A stretch of DNA of 64,000 bases. It comes from an uncultured Prevotellaceae bacterium (GTDB taxonomy: Bacteria; Bacteroidota; Bacteroidia; Bacteroidales; Muribaculaceae). The notes under the pieces are model-generated. The model was not told where the DNA came from. It ran no database searches and saw only the letters and a list, made by a program, of their open reading frames with translations. Where the stretch lies: assembly GCA_900318645.1 (NCBI GenBank), contig ONLH01000031.1, positions 1-64,000 of the forward strand, read 5' to 3'. This document shows positions 37,477 to 45,420 of this stretch, piece after piece (the stretch's first letter is position 1; each line of letters opens with the position of its first letter). Both the position numbers and the translations under genes were made by a program.

Positions 37477-38580
37477 ATGACCATTTATCCGAATCTAATA
37501 TTAGACGCCCTGCGCACCGTGCGCTATCCCGGAACGGGAAAAGACATCGTCGAGATGGGCATGGTAAACGATGACATTCGCATCGACGGTAACCATGTCA
37601 GCTTCTCGCTTACCTTTGAGAAGCCCACCGACCCCTTTATCAAGAGTGTTGTTAAGTCTGCCGAGGCTGCTATCCTCGCCCATGTGGGTGGTGATGTGGA
37701 CATCAAGGGCAACATCGGAGTGAAGACCGCACAAGACAACCCTGTACGCAAAATAGATAAACCGTTGCCTGGTGTGAAGAATATCATCGCCGTCAGCTCT
37801 GGCAAGGGTGGAGTAGGGAAGTCCACCATCGCCTGCAACCTGGCTGTGGCACTTGCGCTGCAAGGCTACCGCGTGGGATTGCTGGATGCTGATATCTTCG
37901 GCCCCTCGATGCCCAAGATGTTTGGTGCCGAGGACGAGCAACTCTATATGCACGAGGTGGACGGCAAGAACCTGATTATCCCTCTGGAGAAATATGGCGT
38001 GAAGATGCTTTCGCTGGGCTTCCTCGTGGACAAGGAGAAAGCTATCCTGTGGCGTGGCGCGATGGCTAGCAATGCCCTGCGCCAACTTATCAACGAAGCC
38101 GACTGGGGCGAGTTGGACTACTTTGTCATCGACCTGCCCCCTGGCACCAGCGACATCCATCTGACGCTGGTACAGACGCTCGCCATTACGGGTGCCATCG
38201 TGGTCACCACACCGCAGCAGGTGGCACTGGCCGACGCACGCAAGGGCATCAGCATGTTCCTGGGTGAACATGTCAATGTTCCTGTGCTGGGCATTGTCGA
38301 GAATATGTCCTGGTTCACGCCTGCCGCTCATCCCGATGAGAAATACTATATCTTCGGGCATGACGGTGGCAAGCAACTCGCCGAGACCTTGAACGTGGAG
38401 CTGTTGGGACAGATTCCGATGGTAGCCAGTATCTGCAAGGGCAGCGATGACGGACAGCCCGTTGTGCGCATGAACGATGTGAGCGGTGTGGCTTTCAAGC
38501 AGCTCGCTACACGCGTAGTCGAGGCCATCGATCGTCGCAACGAGACCCTGCCGCCCACCGAGGTCGTTCAAACCCATTGA
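37477..38580 (+). CDS. mrp: Mrp/NBP35-family P-loop ATPase (Fe-S cluster carrier)
   Basis: 367 residues, cytoplasmic. The N-terminal ~90 residues form an MIP18/DUF59 domain (ILDALRTVRYPGTGKDIVEM). The ATPase has the deviant Walker A SSGKGGVGKSTIACNLAVAL, then GLLDADIFGPSMPKMFG and VIDLPPGTSDIHLTLVQ. Members carry and transfer Fe-S clusters. The C-terminal CxxC motif of many Mrp proteins is absent: the segment reads ENMSWFTPAAHPDEKYYIFG. This matches my recollection of Bacteroidetes members, so it may be a lineage trait. Confidence 0.94.
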   Translation: MTIYPNLILDALRTVRYPGTGKDIVEMGMVNDDIRIDGNHVSFSLTFEKPTDPFIKSVVKSAEAAILAHVGGDVDIKGNIGVKTAQDNPVRKIDKPLPGVKNIIAVSSGKGGVGKSTIACNLAVALALQGYRVGLLDADIFGPSMPKMFGAEDEQLYMHEVDGKNLIIPLEKYGVKMLSLGFLVDKEKAILWRGAMASNALRQLINEADWGELDYFVIDLPPGTSDIHLTLVQTLAITGAIVVTTPQQVALADARKGISMFLGEHVNVPVLGIVENMSWFTPAAHPDEKYYIFGHDGGKQLAETLNVELLGQIPMVASICKGSDDGQPVVRMNDVSGVAFKQLATRVVEAIDRRNETLPPTEVVQTH

Positions 38581-38623
38581 TTGTCAATAACCAATTTAAT
38601 GTATAACTAAAAATCTGTCGATT

Positions 38624-39427
38624 ATGAAAAAGATTATCGCAATGCTGGCTGTAGCAGCTATGCTGCTCACCAGTTGTGGATCGGTTCCTATTACCGGCCG
38701 CAAACAGTTGAACCTCGTCAGCGACCAGGAAGTGCTGGCTGCAAGTCTCCAGCAGTACGCCAGCTTCATGCAGACGGCGACCATCTCCAACAAGAAGACC
38801 CAGAGTGCCCAGGTTACCCGTGTGGGGCAGCGCATCGCACAAGCTACCGAGGCCTATCTCAGGTATGCTGGTCTGGAAAGCGAGTTGCAGAATTTCGCTT
38901 GGGAGTTTAACCTCGTCAAGAGTGACGACGTGAACGCTTGGTGTATGCCGGGTGGTAAAATCGTGGTCTATGAGGGTATTATGAACCTGGTGGGCAGTGA
39001 CGATGAACTGGCTGTCGTGATTGGTCACGAGGTGGCACATGCCATTGCTAAACATAGCAATGAGCGCATGAGTCAGCAGGTGCTCGCCGAGTACGGTGCC
39101 AATGCTATCGGTATCTTCACCAGCGGCAAGAGTGCTGCCACGCAGCAGATTGCACAGCAGGTCTATGGCCTGGGTGCACAGTATGGCGTGATGCAGCCCT
39201 TCTCGCGCAAGCATGAGAGCGAGGCCGACAAGATGGGACTCGTGCTGATGACCATCGCCGGCTACAATCCTGATGTGGCTGTGACCTTCTGGCAGAAGAT
39301 GGCAGCCTCCACGACTCAGGAGCCACCCGAGTTCATGAGCTCGCACCCGAGCCACGCGACCCGTATCGCCGACATCCAGAAGTGGTTGCCCGAGGTCAAG
39401 AAACAGTATGGCGCTAAGAAGAATTAG
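38624..39427 (+). CDS. M48-family metalloprotease lipoprotein
   Basis: 267 residues. The lipobox signal MKKIIAMLAVAAMLLTSC puts the lipidated Cys at 18. The zinc-binding motif is HEVAH at 135-139, with the third ligand in the HESEADKMG segment downstream. PITGRKQLNLVSDQEV near the N-terminus is typical of the LoiP/YcaL-type Oma1-like subgroup of periplasmic proteases involved in envelope quality control. It lies 43 bases after mrp and is followed by a strong terminator. Confidence 0.94.
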   Translation: MKKIIAMLAVAAMLLTSCGSVPITGRKQLNLVSDQEVLAASLQQYASFMQTATISNKKTQSAQVTRVGQRIAQATEAYLRYAGLESELQNFAWEFNLVKSDDVNAWCMPGGKIVVYEGIMNLVGSDDELAVVIGHEVAHAIAKHSNERMSQQVLAEYGANAIGIFTSGKSAATQQIAQQVYGLGAQYGVMQPFSRKHESEADKMGLVLMTIAGYNPDVAVTFWQKMAASTTQEPPEFMSSHPSHATRIADIQKWLPEVKKQYGAKKN

Positions 39428-39444
39428 TTGCCGTTAAACCATTG

Positions 39445-39484
39445 ACATGGTGGACCTGCTGTCAAGGGTGGGTCCACCATGTTT
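39445..39484 (+). terminator. Terminator after the M48 protease gene
   Basis: ACATGGTGGACC (39445-39456) pairs perfectly with GGTCCACCATGT (39471-39482), followed by TT. Strong 12-bp stem but a short T-tract. Confidence 0.75.
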
Positions 39485-39508
39485 AAAACGCATTTTTGCT
39501 GAGTGAGA

Positions 39509-40150
39509 ATGAGGAGATTTCTGACCATTTTTGCCTTGTTGTTGGCGCTGTTGCCATCGATGGGTAACGCTCGCACTATCGCTGACCTGTTCGCCATTGA
39601 GCCAGGTACCATTTTTCCGCTATTGACGCGTACCAATCGACTTGATATGGTGGATTACTACAATAGTGGTCAGCAGGTGAGCATTGGAAACAACCTGGTG
39701 GGCGAGAGCAAGTTGCTGGAACTGGATAGCGCTTATCTCAAAGTGCAGACTAGCCCCAGCCGCCTGGTGGAGATGCGCATGAGGACCGTGGGCAAGGACA
39801 CCGTCATCACCGTCATTGAGACGGTGTTGACTCCCGTGCCCGATAGCCGCCTCACGCAGTGGAATGTCCACTGGCAGCGTTATACCAGCGACAAACTCTT
39901 CAAGATGCCTGAAATTGACGATTTCATCGTGAAAAAGATGTCGCCCGAGAAGCGTGCCGACCTCGAGGCGGTGATGATTTTCCCACTCGTGCAACTCACG
40001 TTCAAGGGCGAGAACCACGACATCATCGAGGCAACGCATGGGTTGGAGCAATTTCTCGCTCCCGTTGAATACAAGCGTTTTGCCGAGCACTTCAAGCCGT
40101 CGATCAGTTACCAATTCAATGGACTGAAAATCAAGCCTGTCAAGAAGTAA
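39509..40150 (+). CDS. DUF3256 exported protein
   Basis: 213 residues from the ATG at 39509 (an in-frame GTG lies at 39503). Signal peptide: MRRFLTIFALLLALLPSMGNA. The body (RTIADLFAIEPGTIFPLLTR, RLDMVDYYNSGQ, FMSP-type KKMSPEKRADLEAVMIFPLV, then FLAPVEYKRFAEHFKPSISY) matches the DUF3256 family, which is restricted to Bacteroidetes and of unknown function. It ends two bases before xseA, an arrangement that suggests one transcript. Confidence 0.85.
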   Translation: MRRFLTIFALLLALLPSMGNARTIADLFAIEPGTIFPLLTRTNRLDMVDYYNSGQQVSIGNNLVGESKLLELDSAYLKVQTSPSRLVEMRMRTVGKDTVITVIETVLTPVPDSRLTQWNVHWQRYTSDKLFKMPEIDDFIVKKMSPEKRADLEAVMIFPLVQLTFKGENHDIIEATHGLEQFLAPVEYKRFAEHFKPSISYQFNGLKIKPVKK

Positions 40151-40152
40151 CC

Positions 40153-41478
40153 ATGCAACAGCCGTCTCTTTTCCCTGATCAGCCCCAAGGAATGACTCTG
40201 AGCGAGTTTAACGCTCGCATCGAGAGGCATGTCAATGGCGTGCCTAGCCTCCAGAACCAGTGGGTCATCGCCGAGACCAGCGACTTGCGACTCAATCGCA
40301 GTGGGCATTGCTATACCGAGCTCATTGAGAAGGATGACCGTGGCACTACCATCGCCAAGATTGGAGCCGCCATCTGGGCGGGGACCTACAGGGATTTGTA
40401 TAACAAGTTCTTGAGATCCACTGGCCAGGTCCTTGCCACGGGCATGAAGGTGATGGTCAAGGTGACGGTCAATTTCCACAGCCTCTATGGCATGAAGGTC
40501 GTCATCAACGACATTGACCCCAACTACACGTTGGGCGACATGGCACGGCAACGGCAGGAAATCATCAACCGCCTCACTGCCGAGGGCATCATCGACCTGA
40601 ATAAGGAACTGCCGTGGCCCGAAGTGCCCCAGCGCATCGCCATCATTTCGGCCGAGGGGGCTGCTGGCTATGGCGACTTCATGAACCAGTTGACAGGTAA
40701 CCCCTATGGCTTGCAGTTCTATACCTGCCTGTTCAATGCCGTCATGCAGGGCGCACAGACGGTGCCCACAGTGATGGCTGCCATGGACCGCATCAACCGG
40801 CACATCGATTTGTTTGACTGCGTGGTCATTATCCGTGGCGGTGGTGCAACCTCCGAGCTCAACTCGTTTGACAACTATGACTTGGCGTCCTACGTCGCCA
40901 ACTTCCCGATTCCCGTCATCGTGGGCATCGGACACGAGCGCGATGTGACGGTACTGGACTATGTCGCTGCCTTGCACGTCAAGACACCGACCGCCGCTGC
41001 CGAGACCCTCATCCAGCGCGGAACCACAGCGTTAGTCCATCTTGACGAGTTGCAGGATGCCGTCGTGACTGCCGTGCGCGACACGGTGGGTCAAGCCCGG
41101 GAACATCTGGCATTTTTCACCACCATGATACCCGCTGCAGCACGGCACCTGATTGACACCAACCGCATCAGGCTAGACAATCATGCCAGGAATATCCCTT
41201 TTGCTGCCAAGGGTCTCATCGTCAACCAGCGCACGCGTCTGGAACGGGCTGTGGAACGCATGGGCGACACTGTGTCGCGGGCCTTGCAGCGTGAGCAGCA
41301 ACGTCTGGTGGCTTTGGGCGACAAGGCGACACTGCTATCACCCGTCAACACCTTGCAGCGAGGCTATTCCCTCGTGAGACGTGGCGACAAGTGCGTCACC
41401 GCAGCCGACCAGCTGCACTCCGGTGACCAGATTACTGTGCAGTTTGCCACCGGCACCACCGACGCCACCGTCAATTAA
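40153..41478 (+). CDS. xseA: Exodeoxyribonuclease VII large subunit
   Basis: 441 residues, cytoplasmic. An N-terminal OB-fold (MTLSEFNARIERHVNGVPSL, WVIAETSDLRLNRSGHCYTE) precedes the catalytic domain with RIAIISAEGAAGYGDFMNQL, VVIIRGGGATSELNSFDNYD and PVIVGIGHERDVTVLDYVAA, then a helical region and the conserved C-terminal LQRGYSLVRRGDKCVT. With XseB it degrades single-stranded DNA in both directions. Length is normal for the family. Confidence 0.96.
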   Translation: MQQPSLFPDQPQGMTLSEFNARIERHVNGVPSLQNQWVIAETSDLRLNRSGHCYTELIEKDDRGTTIAKIGAAIWAGTYRDLYNKFLRSTGQVLATGMKVMVKVTVNFHSLYGMKVVINDIDPNYTLGDMARQRQEIINRLTAEGIIDLNKELPWPEVPQRIAIISAEGAAGYGDFMNQLTGNPYGLQFYTCLFNAVMQGAQTVPTVMAAMDRINRHIDLFDCVVIIRGGGATSELNSFDNYDLASYVANFPIPVIVGIGHERDVTVLDYVAALHVKTPTAAAETLIQRGTTALVHLDELQDAVVTAVRDTVGQAREHLAFFTTMIPAAARHLIDTNRIRLDNHARNIPFAAKGLIVNQRTRLERAVERMGDTVSRALQREQQRLVALGDKATLLSPVNTLQRGYSLVRRGDKCVTAADQLHSGDQITVQFATGTTDATVN

Positions 41479-41519
41479 CTAGCAACTGAAAACTTACAAC
41501 TGACAACTGACAACTGAAT

Positions 41520-41732
41520 ATGGAAGAGAACACTCAAATGACCTATACCCAAGCCGTGACCGAGCTTGAGCAACTCGTGCAGAAGATGCAGGACCCGCAG
41601 TGCAGCATCGACAACCTGACTGACTACACCAAGCGCAGCAAGGAACTCCTTGACATCTGCCGCAAGAAGCTCACCCAAGCCGACGAGCAACTCAAGCAAA
41701 TCCTCGCCGACATCCAGCAGCAAGGCCAATAA
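41520..41732 (+). CDS. xseB: Exodeoxyribonuclease VII small subunit
   Basis: 70 residues, helical: MTYTQAVTELEQLVQKMQDP, then SIDNLTDYTKRSKELLDICR and KKLTQADEQLKQIL. Typical XseB, binding the helical region of XseA. It is 41 bases downstream of xseA; the spacer holds AACTGACAACTG-type simple repeats. Confidence 0.94.
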   Translation: MEENTQMTYTQAVTELEQLVQKMQDPQCSIDNLTDYTKRSKELLDICRKKLTQADEQLKQILADIQQQGQ

Positions 41733-41823
41733 ACCAGTTAATAAAGGAGGGGCTCTCCAGCCAAGAACCAAGAGAAAATCAAACTATTCTCTATTAACTG
41801 TTCTCTATTAACTAAAAAAAGCC

Positions 41824-41831
41824 TATCTTTG
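41824..41831 (+). promoter_or_regulatory. -7 promoter box of tRNA-Leu
   Basis: TATCTTTG fits TAnnTTTG, 17 bases before the tRNA. Upstream, TTCTCTATTAACT is tandemly repeated. Confidence 0.65.
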
Positions 41832-41848
41832 CACCCGCAAAAAAGCCC

Positions 41849-41930
41849 GCGCCTGTGGCGAAATTGGTAGACGCGCCAGACTTAGGATCTGGTAACTCCG
41901 GTTGTGTAGGTTCGAGTCCTATCAGGCGCA
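41849..41930 (+). tRNA. tRNA-Leu (anticodon TAG)
   Basis: 82 bases. Acceptor GCGCCTG/CAGGCGC with discriminator A, D arm TGGCGAAATTGGTAGACGC, anticodon stem-loop CCAGA-CTTAGGA-TCTGG, long variable arm, and T arm TAGGTTCGAGTCCTA. CCA is not encoded. The last ~20 bases (from GAGTCCTATCAGGCGCACAG) recur at 44.1, 45.3, 47.4 and 48.4 kb. Confidence 0.96.
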
Positions 41931-41939
41931 CAGTAACAC

Positions 41940-41966
41940 AAAACCCGCTGAAAATCAGCGGGTTTT
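41940..41966 (+). terminator. tRNA-Leu terminator
   Basis: AAAACCCGCTGA and TCAGCGGGTTTT form a perfect 12-bp stem around AAA. Related hairpins follow three of the four downstream tRNA-end copies. Confidence 0.85.
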
Positions 41967-42052
41967 ATGCGTTAATTTAGGCCCTGAAATGAAACTGAAC
42001 CTATTGAAATGCGTTACATTAAAACGATTTCTTTGATGTGTTTACCATCGGT

Positions 42053-43822
42053 TTAATTGTTTAATCCTTCATTGCCTTTTCGAGGTAATTTGAAGGTGAC
42101 GGGTAGGGTATACCACACGGCAACGGCTTGACGATTCTGGCGGCCAGGATTGAACTTGGGTAGCGTCTTGATGATGCGAACGGCCTCCTCGTCAAGGTCT
42201 TTGTCCACCGAGCGGACAACCTTTACTTCACCAATATTACCGGTCTTGTCAACAACGAACTGAACAACCACGCGACCCTGAATATTGTTCGCCTTCGCCA
42301 TAGGCGGGTAGTTGATGTGCATCTTCAGGTACTTCATCAGTGCAGCCTCACCACCAGGGAATTGAGGCATTCGTTCAGCGCTACGGTAAATTTTATCTTG
42401 GTCTTCTGATCTTTTTTCTTTTTTGCCATGATCTGAGGCAACAACAATTTCGTCTTCTTCGTCAATATTTTGAATATTTACCTTTTCGCCGCCATTTTCA
42501 CCACAATAAGTGCCCATGAAGAGAATCGTGCCAGTGCTGTGCTCAACGATGTAATATACAAATGGGCGAGTGGCATGGAACTGGAACGTTTGTCCTTGTT
42601 CTACGACTACTTCTTCTTTTAGTTGCATCTGAACAACCGTGACAGCAGCAGCTTTAGTCCCCTCTTCCGCTACTTCGATTTTAGCCTTCTGCTTCATCAT
42701 CGATACATAGAGGTCATCAATGTGTCCCTGTGCCATGTTGGGGAACTCAGCACTCATTCCGAATGCACGCGGCATGCCCATCGACGAGAGTATAGCCTCA
42801 AGTGGTGTCTCGCTTTCGGTGGAGAAACGGGGCATCAGAATATCGACCTCATTAATAGTCATGTGCCTATGTTGTTCCAATTTTTGCGCCGATAGACTCC
42901 GGATGACATTGTGGATTGTCTTACCCTTGCGAGGAAGCAGCACAACCATGCTGTAGCCACCATTGCCATAAGGCAGGCGCAGCATCTTACATAGGTCGTT
43001 CTCGCCGTAGGCTGCCCTAGTTTTGAGATGCATCATCTTGTGCTTGACAATTGTACCGTCCTGTTTTGTGAAATACTTATCTTTGGTTTCATTGGGGTTA
43101 AATTCCTTGGTCCACAGGGCCTTGAAGTAAACGGCGTTCATCAGAATCATGGCTGGAGGAGGATTGAGCTCATGCTTTTTAAGAATATTGGGAATCATGC
43201 CGTCGGTGTGTGTCTTGCACCAGTTGTTGATGATGGTCAGGCTACTGTCTTTTCTGAAGTCCAGCGCATCGACTTGAGCATTGTAATACTTCAGCATATC
43301 GGTCTCGTACTGCGGGATGAGCCTGATGTCCTTTGCCGAGTTGACATCAATGCAGTTGGCGGTTTTTACTATCACTTTCGTATCAACAATAGGGGTTTCA
43401 TCTATCATCTTCTTGAAGTACTTGTTGATCTCCTCTACAGTACTACCATTCAGTCCAAGTACATCGGTAATCTGCCGACGTGTCTCGCCGTCGGCACCCT
43501 CGTTAAGCATCCCCAGCAGGTAGCTCACACTGATGGGAGACACGATGATGCTGCGATTGTCCTTTCTCTGCTTGTAAATAGTGCGGAACAGGTTGCAGAT
43601 GAAATCATTGTTGCTATTACACATCTTGCGTTGGGATTCGGTCAATCTGATGTCCTTGGGGAAATCATTGTCAATGTCACTCACCTCGGGTTGAGTTGGG
43701 GTGATGTCTTCGTTCACAGGCTGCTCTTTGGCAGAAAGGAAGTTGTCATCTTTAATAAAGACAACGAGGGTGGTGAGCAGCACTACTGCAGCTAATGTGC
43801 TAAATATCCAGTTTCGTTTCAT
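42053..43822 (-). CDS. Serpin-TonB fusion protein 1
   Basis: 589 residues from the ATG at 43822 (the in-frame codon at 43831 is TTG). The N-terminal hydrophobic segment (NWIFSTLAAVVLLTTLVVFI) looks like a signal anchor rather than a cleaved signal. The serpin domain (about 70-445) has SPISVSYLLGMLNEGADGET, ILMNAVYFKALW, VDILMPRF and hinge EEGTKAAAVTV. By alignment with antitrypsin, P1 in the reactive loop would be close to a Lys (LKE); the loop is at about 42596-42661. A linker leads to a TonB C-terminal domain (about 485-585: MPQFPGGEAALMKYLKMHI, IQGRVVVQFVVDKTG, EEAVRIIKTLPKFNPGRQ). An irreversible protease inhibitor is expected; the TonB part may bind a receptor plug. First cassette after tRNA-Leu. 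Confidence 0.9.
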   Translation of the reverse strand: MKRNWIFSTLAAVVLLTTLVVFIKDDNFLSAKEQPVNEDITPTQPEVSDIDNDFPKDIRLTESQRKMCNSNNDFICNLFRTIYKQRKDNRSIIVSPISVSYLLGMLNEGADGETRRQITDVLGLNGSTVEEINKYFKKMIDETPIVDTKVIVKTANCIDVNSAKDIRLIPQYETDMLKYYNAQVDALDFRKDSSLTIINNWCKTHTDGMIPNILKKHELNPPPAMILMNAVYFKALWTKEFNPNETKDKYFTKQDGTIVKHKMMHLKTRAAYGENDLCKMLRLPYGNGGYSMVVLLPRKGKTIHNVIRSLSAQKLEQHRHMTINEVDILMPRFSTESETPLEAILSSMGMPRAFGMSAEFPNMAQGHIDDLYVSMMKQKAKIEVAEEGTKAAAVTVVQMQLKEEVVVEQGQTFQFHATRPFVYYIVEHSTGTILFMGTYCGENGGEKVNIQNIDEEDEIVVASDHGKKEKRSEDQDKIYRSAERMPQFPGGEAALMKYLKMHINYPPMAKANNIQGRVVVQFVVDKTGNIGEVKVVRSVDKDLDEEAVRIIKTLPKFNPGRQNRQAVAVWYTLPVTFKLPRKGNEGLNN

Positions 43823-43868
43823 ATCAGTCAAATTTTTAGGTTGATAAAAACGGGTTAACTCTCGCCTG

Positions 43869-43876
43869 CAAAGTTA
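43869..43876 (-). promoter_or_regulatory. -7 promoter box of serpin gene 1
   Basis: TAACTTTG on the minus strand. The same sequence context precedes serpin genes 2 (TAATTTTG, 47109-47116) and 3 (TAACTTTG, 53075-53082). Confidence 0.6.
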
Positions 43877-44023
43877 CAACTGATTATTGAAATAACTACT
43901 AAAAAAGACCAACATTCATAGATCATTTCATAAAGGTAAACAGATTGATTTACAGGCGTCTACATAATAAAAAGGTCATTAATGGGTAATTCACTTGAAC
44001 AAGCACTGAAAAGGTGTGATTTT

Positions 44024-44127
44024 GGGGGTGCGTGCGCTCCCCCTTTTTGCGCCGTTCAACGCAATCAGGCGTCGGGAGGTTTTTAAGGGTTTTGGGAGGC
44101 GCGAGCCTGAGTCCTATCAGGCGCACG
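44024..44127 (+). repeat. Cassette-boundary repeat A
   Basis: Begins with the palindrome GGGGGTGCGTGCGCTCCCCC (44024-44043) and TTTTTGCGCC. From 44063 comes ATCAGGCGTCGGGAGGTTTT, TAAGGGTTTTGGGAGG, then CGCGAGCCTGA, GTCCTA and TCAGGCGCAC. Bases 44109-44126 equal the 3' end of tRNA-Leu. Confidence 0.9.
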
Positions 44128-44154
44128 ATAACTCGCTGATAATCAGCGAGTTAT
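44128..44154 (+). terminator. Terminator hairpin after repeat A
   Basis: ATAACTCGCTGA and TCAGCGAGTTAT pair perfectly around TAA. It corresponds to the tRNA-Leu terminator but with a C-G pair replaced by T-A on both sides. Confidence 0.75.
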
Positions 44155-44280
44155 ATTATTTTAACACCCCTCCACGCTCCCCCATTCAGGCATAATTGCT
44201 CACTTGAATTGCCATATTAGCACATATTCCCTGATCCATTACTCTTGTCTCAATGTAGAAACGATTCCATATTATAGATT

Positions 44281-44955
44281 CTATTTGTAGTATTCTGGGT
44301 ATAACTCATAGGTTATTGAAACATGTTTACGGGGAACATATTGAATGCGTACACTATATTCCTGATAATAAAAGGTAGTTACTTTACCAGATTTGATTTT
44401 ACTTAGTGCCTCAGATCTATTAAAGCTTTTTCCGCTCGTAATTAGATCATATAAATGTTCCAATTTAATATCCTTATATTTCAAAGTAGAATACTGCTTA
44501 TATACTATACCATTATACATAGAAAATATCATATCCGCTGATTCTATCTTATAGCTTCCATCTTTCCGTTTAATCAAATTTGGATACATACATTGTATTA
44601 GTTGGAGCGAGCTTTTTAGAAGATTCTCAGGAAGAATGACATGCCTGTGTGGACAAAAGCATAATTCATGCCACTCATTCATTTCAATGACAAGAGAAGA
44701 ATCATTCAAGATCTCTACAAACTTGGTATAGTATCCCACATAAGAGAACTTAAGGATATTACCTTTTTCAACTTCAATGCTGAAATTGCCATCACCATCG
44801 GTCGCTGTGCCGCGGTCGGTGCCGCCGACCATAACGCTCGCACCGATACATTGCAGACTATCTCTTGCATCAATCACCTTACCCGTTATCTTAAACGGTT
44901 CGGCACTTACACTAAAGGCGAATAATATAAATATGTATAAAAATAGCTGTCTCAT
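44281..44955 (-). CDS. Exported carboxypeptidase-regulatory-like domain protein
   Basis: 224 residues from the ATG at 44955 (MRQLFLYIFILFAFSVSAEP, signal peptide). The longer frame to 44982 would overlap its own -7 box TATATTTG (44980-44987). Residues about 20-95 form a carboxypeptidase D regulatory-like beta-sandwich (FKITGKVIDARDSLQCIGAS, GTATDGDGNFSIEVEKGNIL, FSYVGYYTKFVEIL). The rest (LIKRKDGSYKIESADMIFSM, ITYELYPEYYK) is unrecognised. It is AT-rich compared with the flanking serpin genes and is the only gene between boundary repeats A and B, so it looks like a mobile cassette. Function unknown. Confidence 0.8.
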   Translation of the reverse strand: MRQLFLYIFILFAFSVSAEPFKITGKVIDARDSLQCIGASVMVGGTDRGTATDGDGNFSIEVEKGNILKFSYVGYYTKFVEILNDSSLVIEMNEWHELCFCPHRHVILPENLLKSSLQLIQCMYPNLIKRKDGSYKIESADMIFSMYNGIVYKQYSTLKYKDIKLEHLYDLITSGKSFNRSEALSKIKSGKVTTFYYQEYSVRIQYVPRKHVSITYELYPEYYK

Positions 44956-44979
44956 AAAGCGTTCCTCCATATATTTTTG

Positions 44980-44987
44980 CAAATATA
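44980..44987 (-). promoter_or_regulatory. -7 promoter box of the cassette gene 44281-44955
   Basis: TATATTTG on the minus strand, 24 bases upstream of the chosen ATG. Confidence 0.6.
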
Positions 44988-45147
44988 CGATTTAATCCCA
45001 ATAATCGTATTCAAAATACGATAAAATTTAATTTATATGAATATGAAATGCTGTCAACCTCGGGAATGCAGCAAATTCTGGTCTGGTGTATCTGATGCGA
45101 GTCTAACAGTTTAAACTGCTCGGTGCCTTGATAGAAGTTGTATCGCA

Positions 45148-45299
45148 GGGGGGAGCGTACGCTCCCCCTTTTCGCGCCCTTCTGCGCCTTTAGACGCCTT
45201 TTCGCGCCTGATAGGTTTTTCACAAACGACTCTCAATCAGGCGTCGGGAGGTTTTTAAAGGTTTTGGGTAGCGCGAGCCTGAGTCCTATCAGGCGCACA
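45148..45299 (+). repeat. Cassette-boundary repeat B
   Basis: Palindrome GGGGGGAGCGTACGCTCCCC (45148-45167) and following pyrimidines, a variable GCGCC-rich middle, then AATCAGGCGTCGGGAGG, TTTTTAAAGGTTTTGGG, CGCGAGCCTGA (45272-45282), GTCCTA and TCAGGCGCACA. The last part equals the tRNA-Leu end (45281-45300). Confidence 0.9.
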
Positions 45300-45307
45300 G
45301 GAAACCA

Positions 45308-45334
45308 AAAACCCGCTGAATCCCAGCGGGTTTT
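45308..45334 (+). terminator. Terminator hairpin after repeat B
   Basis: AAAACCCGCTG pairs with CAGCGGGTTTT; same sequence as the tRNA-Leu terminator except the loop. The next ~110 bases up to the serpin stop also match those after tRNA-Leu closely. Confidence 0.8.
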
Positions 45335-45420
45335 ATGCGTTAATTTAGGCCCTGAAATGAAACTGAACCTATTGAAATGCGTTACATCAAAACGATTTCT
45401 TTGATGTGTTTACTATCGTT

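Noticed and set aside
44100-44127. Additional tRNA-Leu genes at the four repeat copies
   Set aside because: Only the 3' ~20 bases of the tRNA are present; there is no acceptor 5' strand, D arm or anticodon arm.
45138-45404. Plus-strand open frame through boundary repeat B (88 codons), and a similar one through repeat D at 48311-48601
   Set aside because: Both simply translate the palindrome and GC-rich repeat (shared RTLPLFAP). They have no plausible start signal and run into the tRNA-end copy, so they are repeat DNA.
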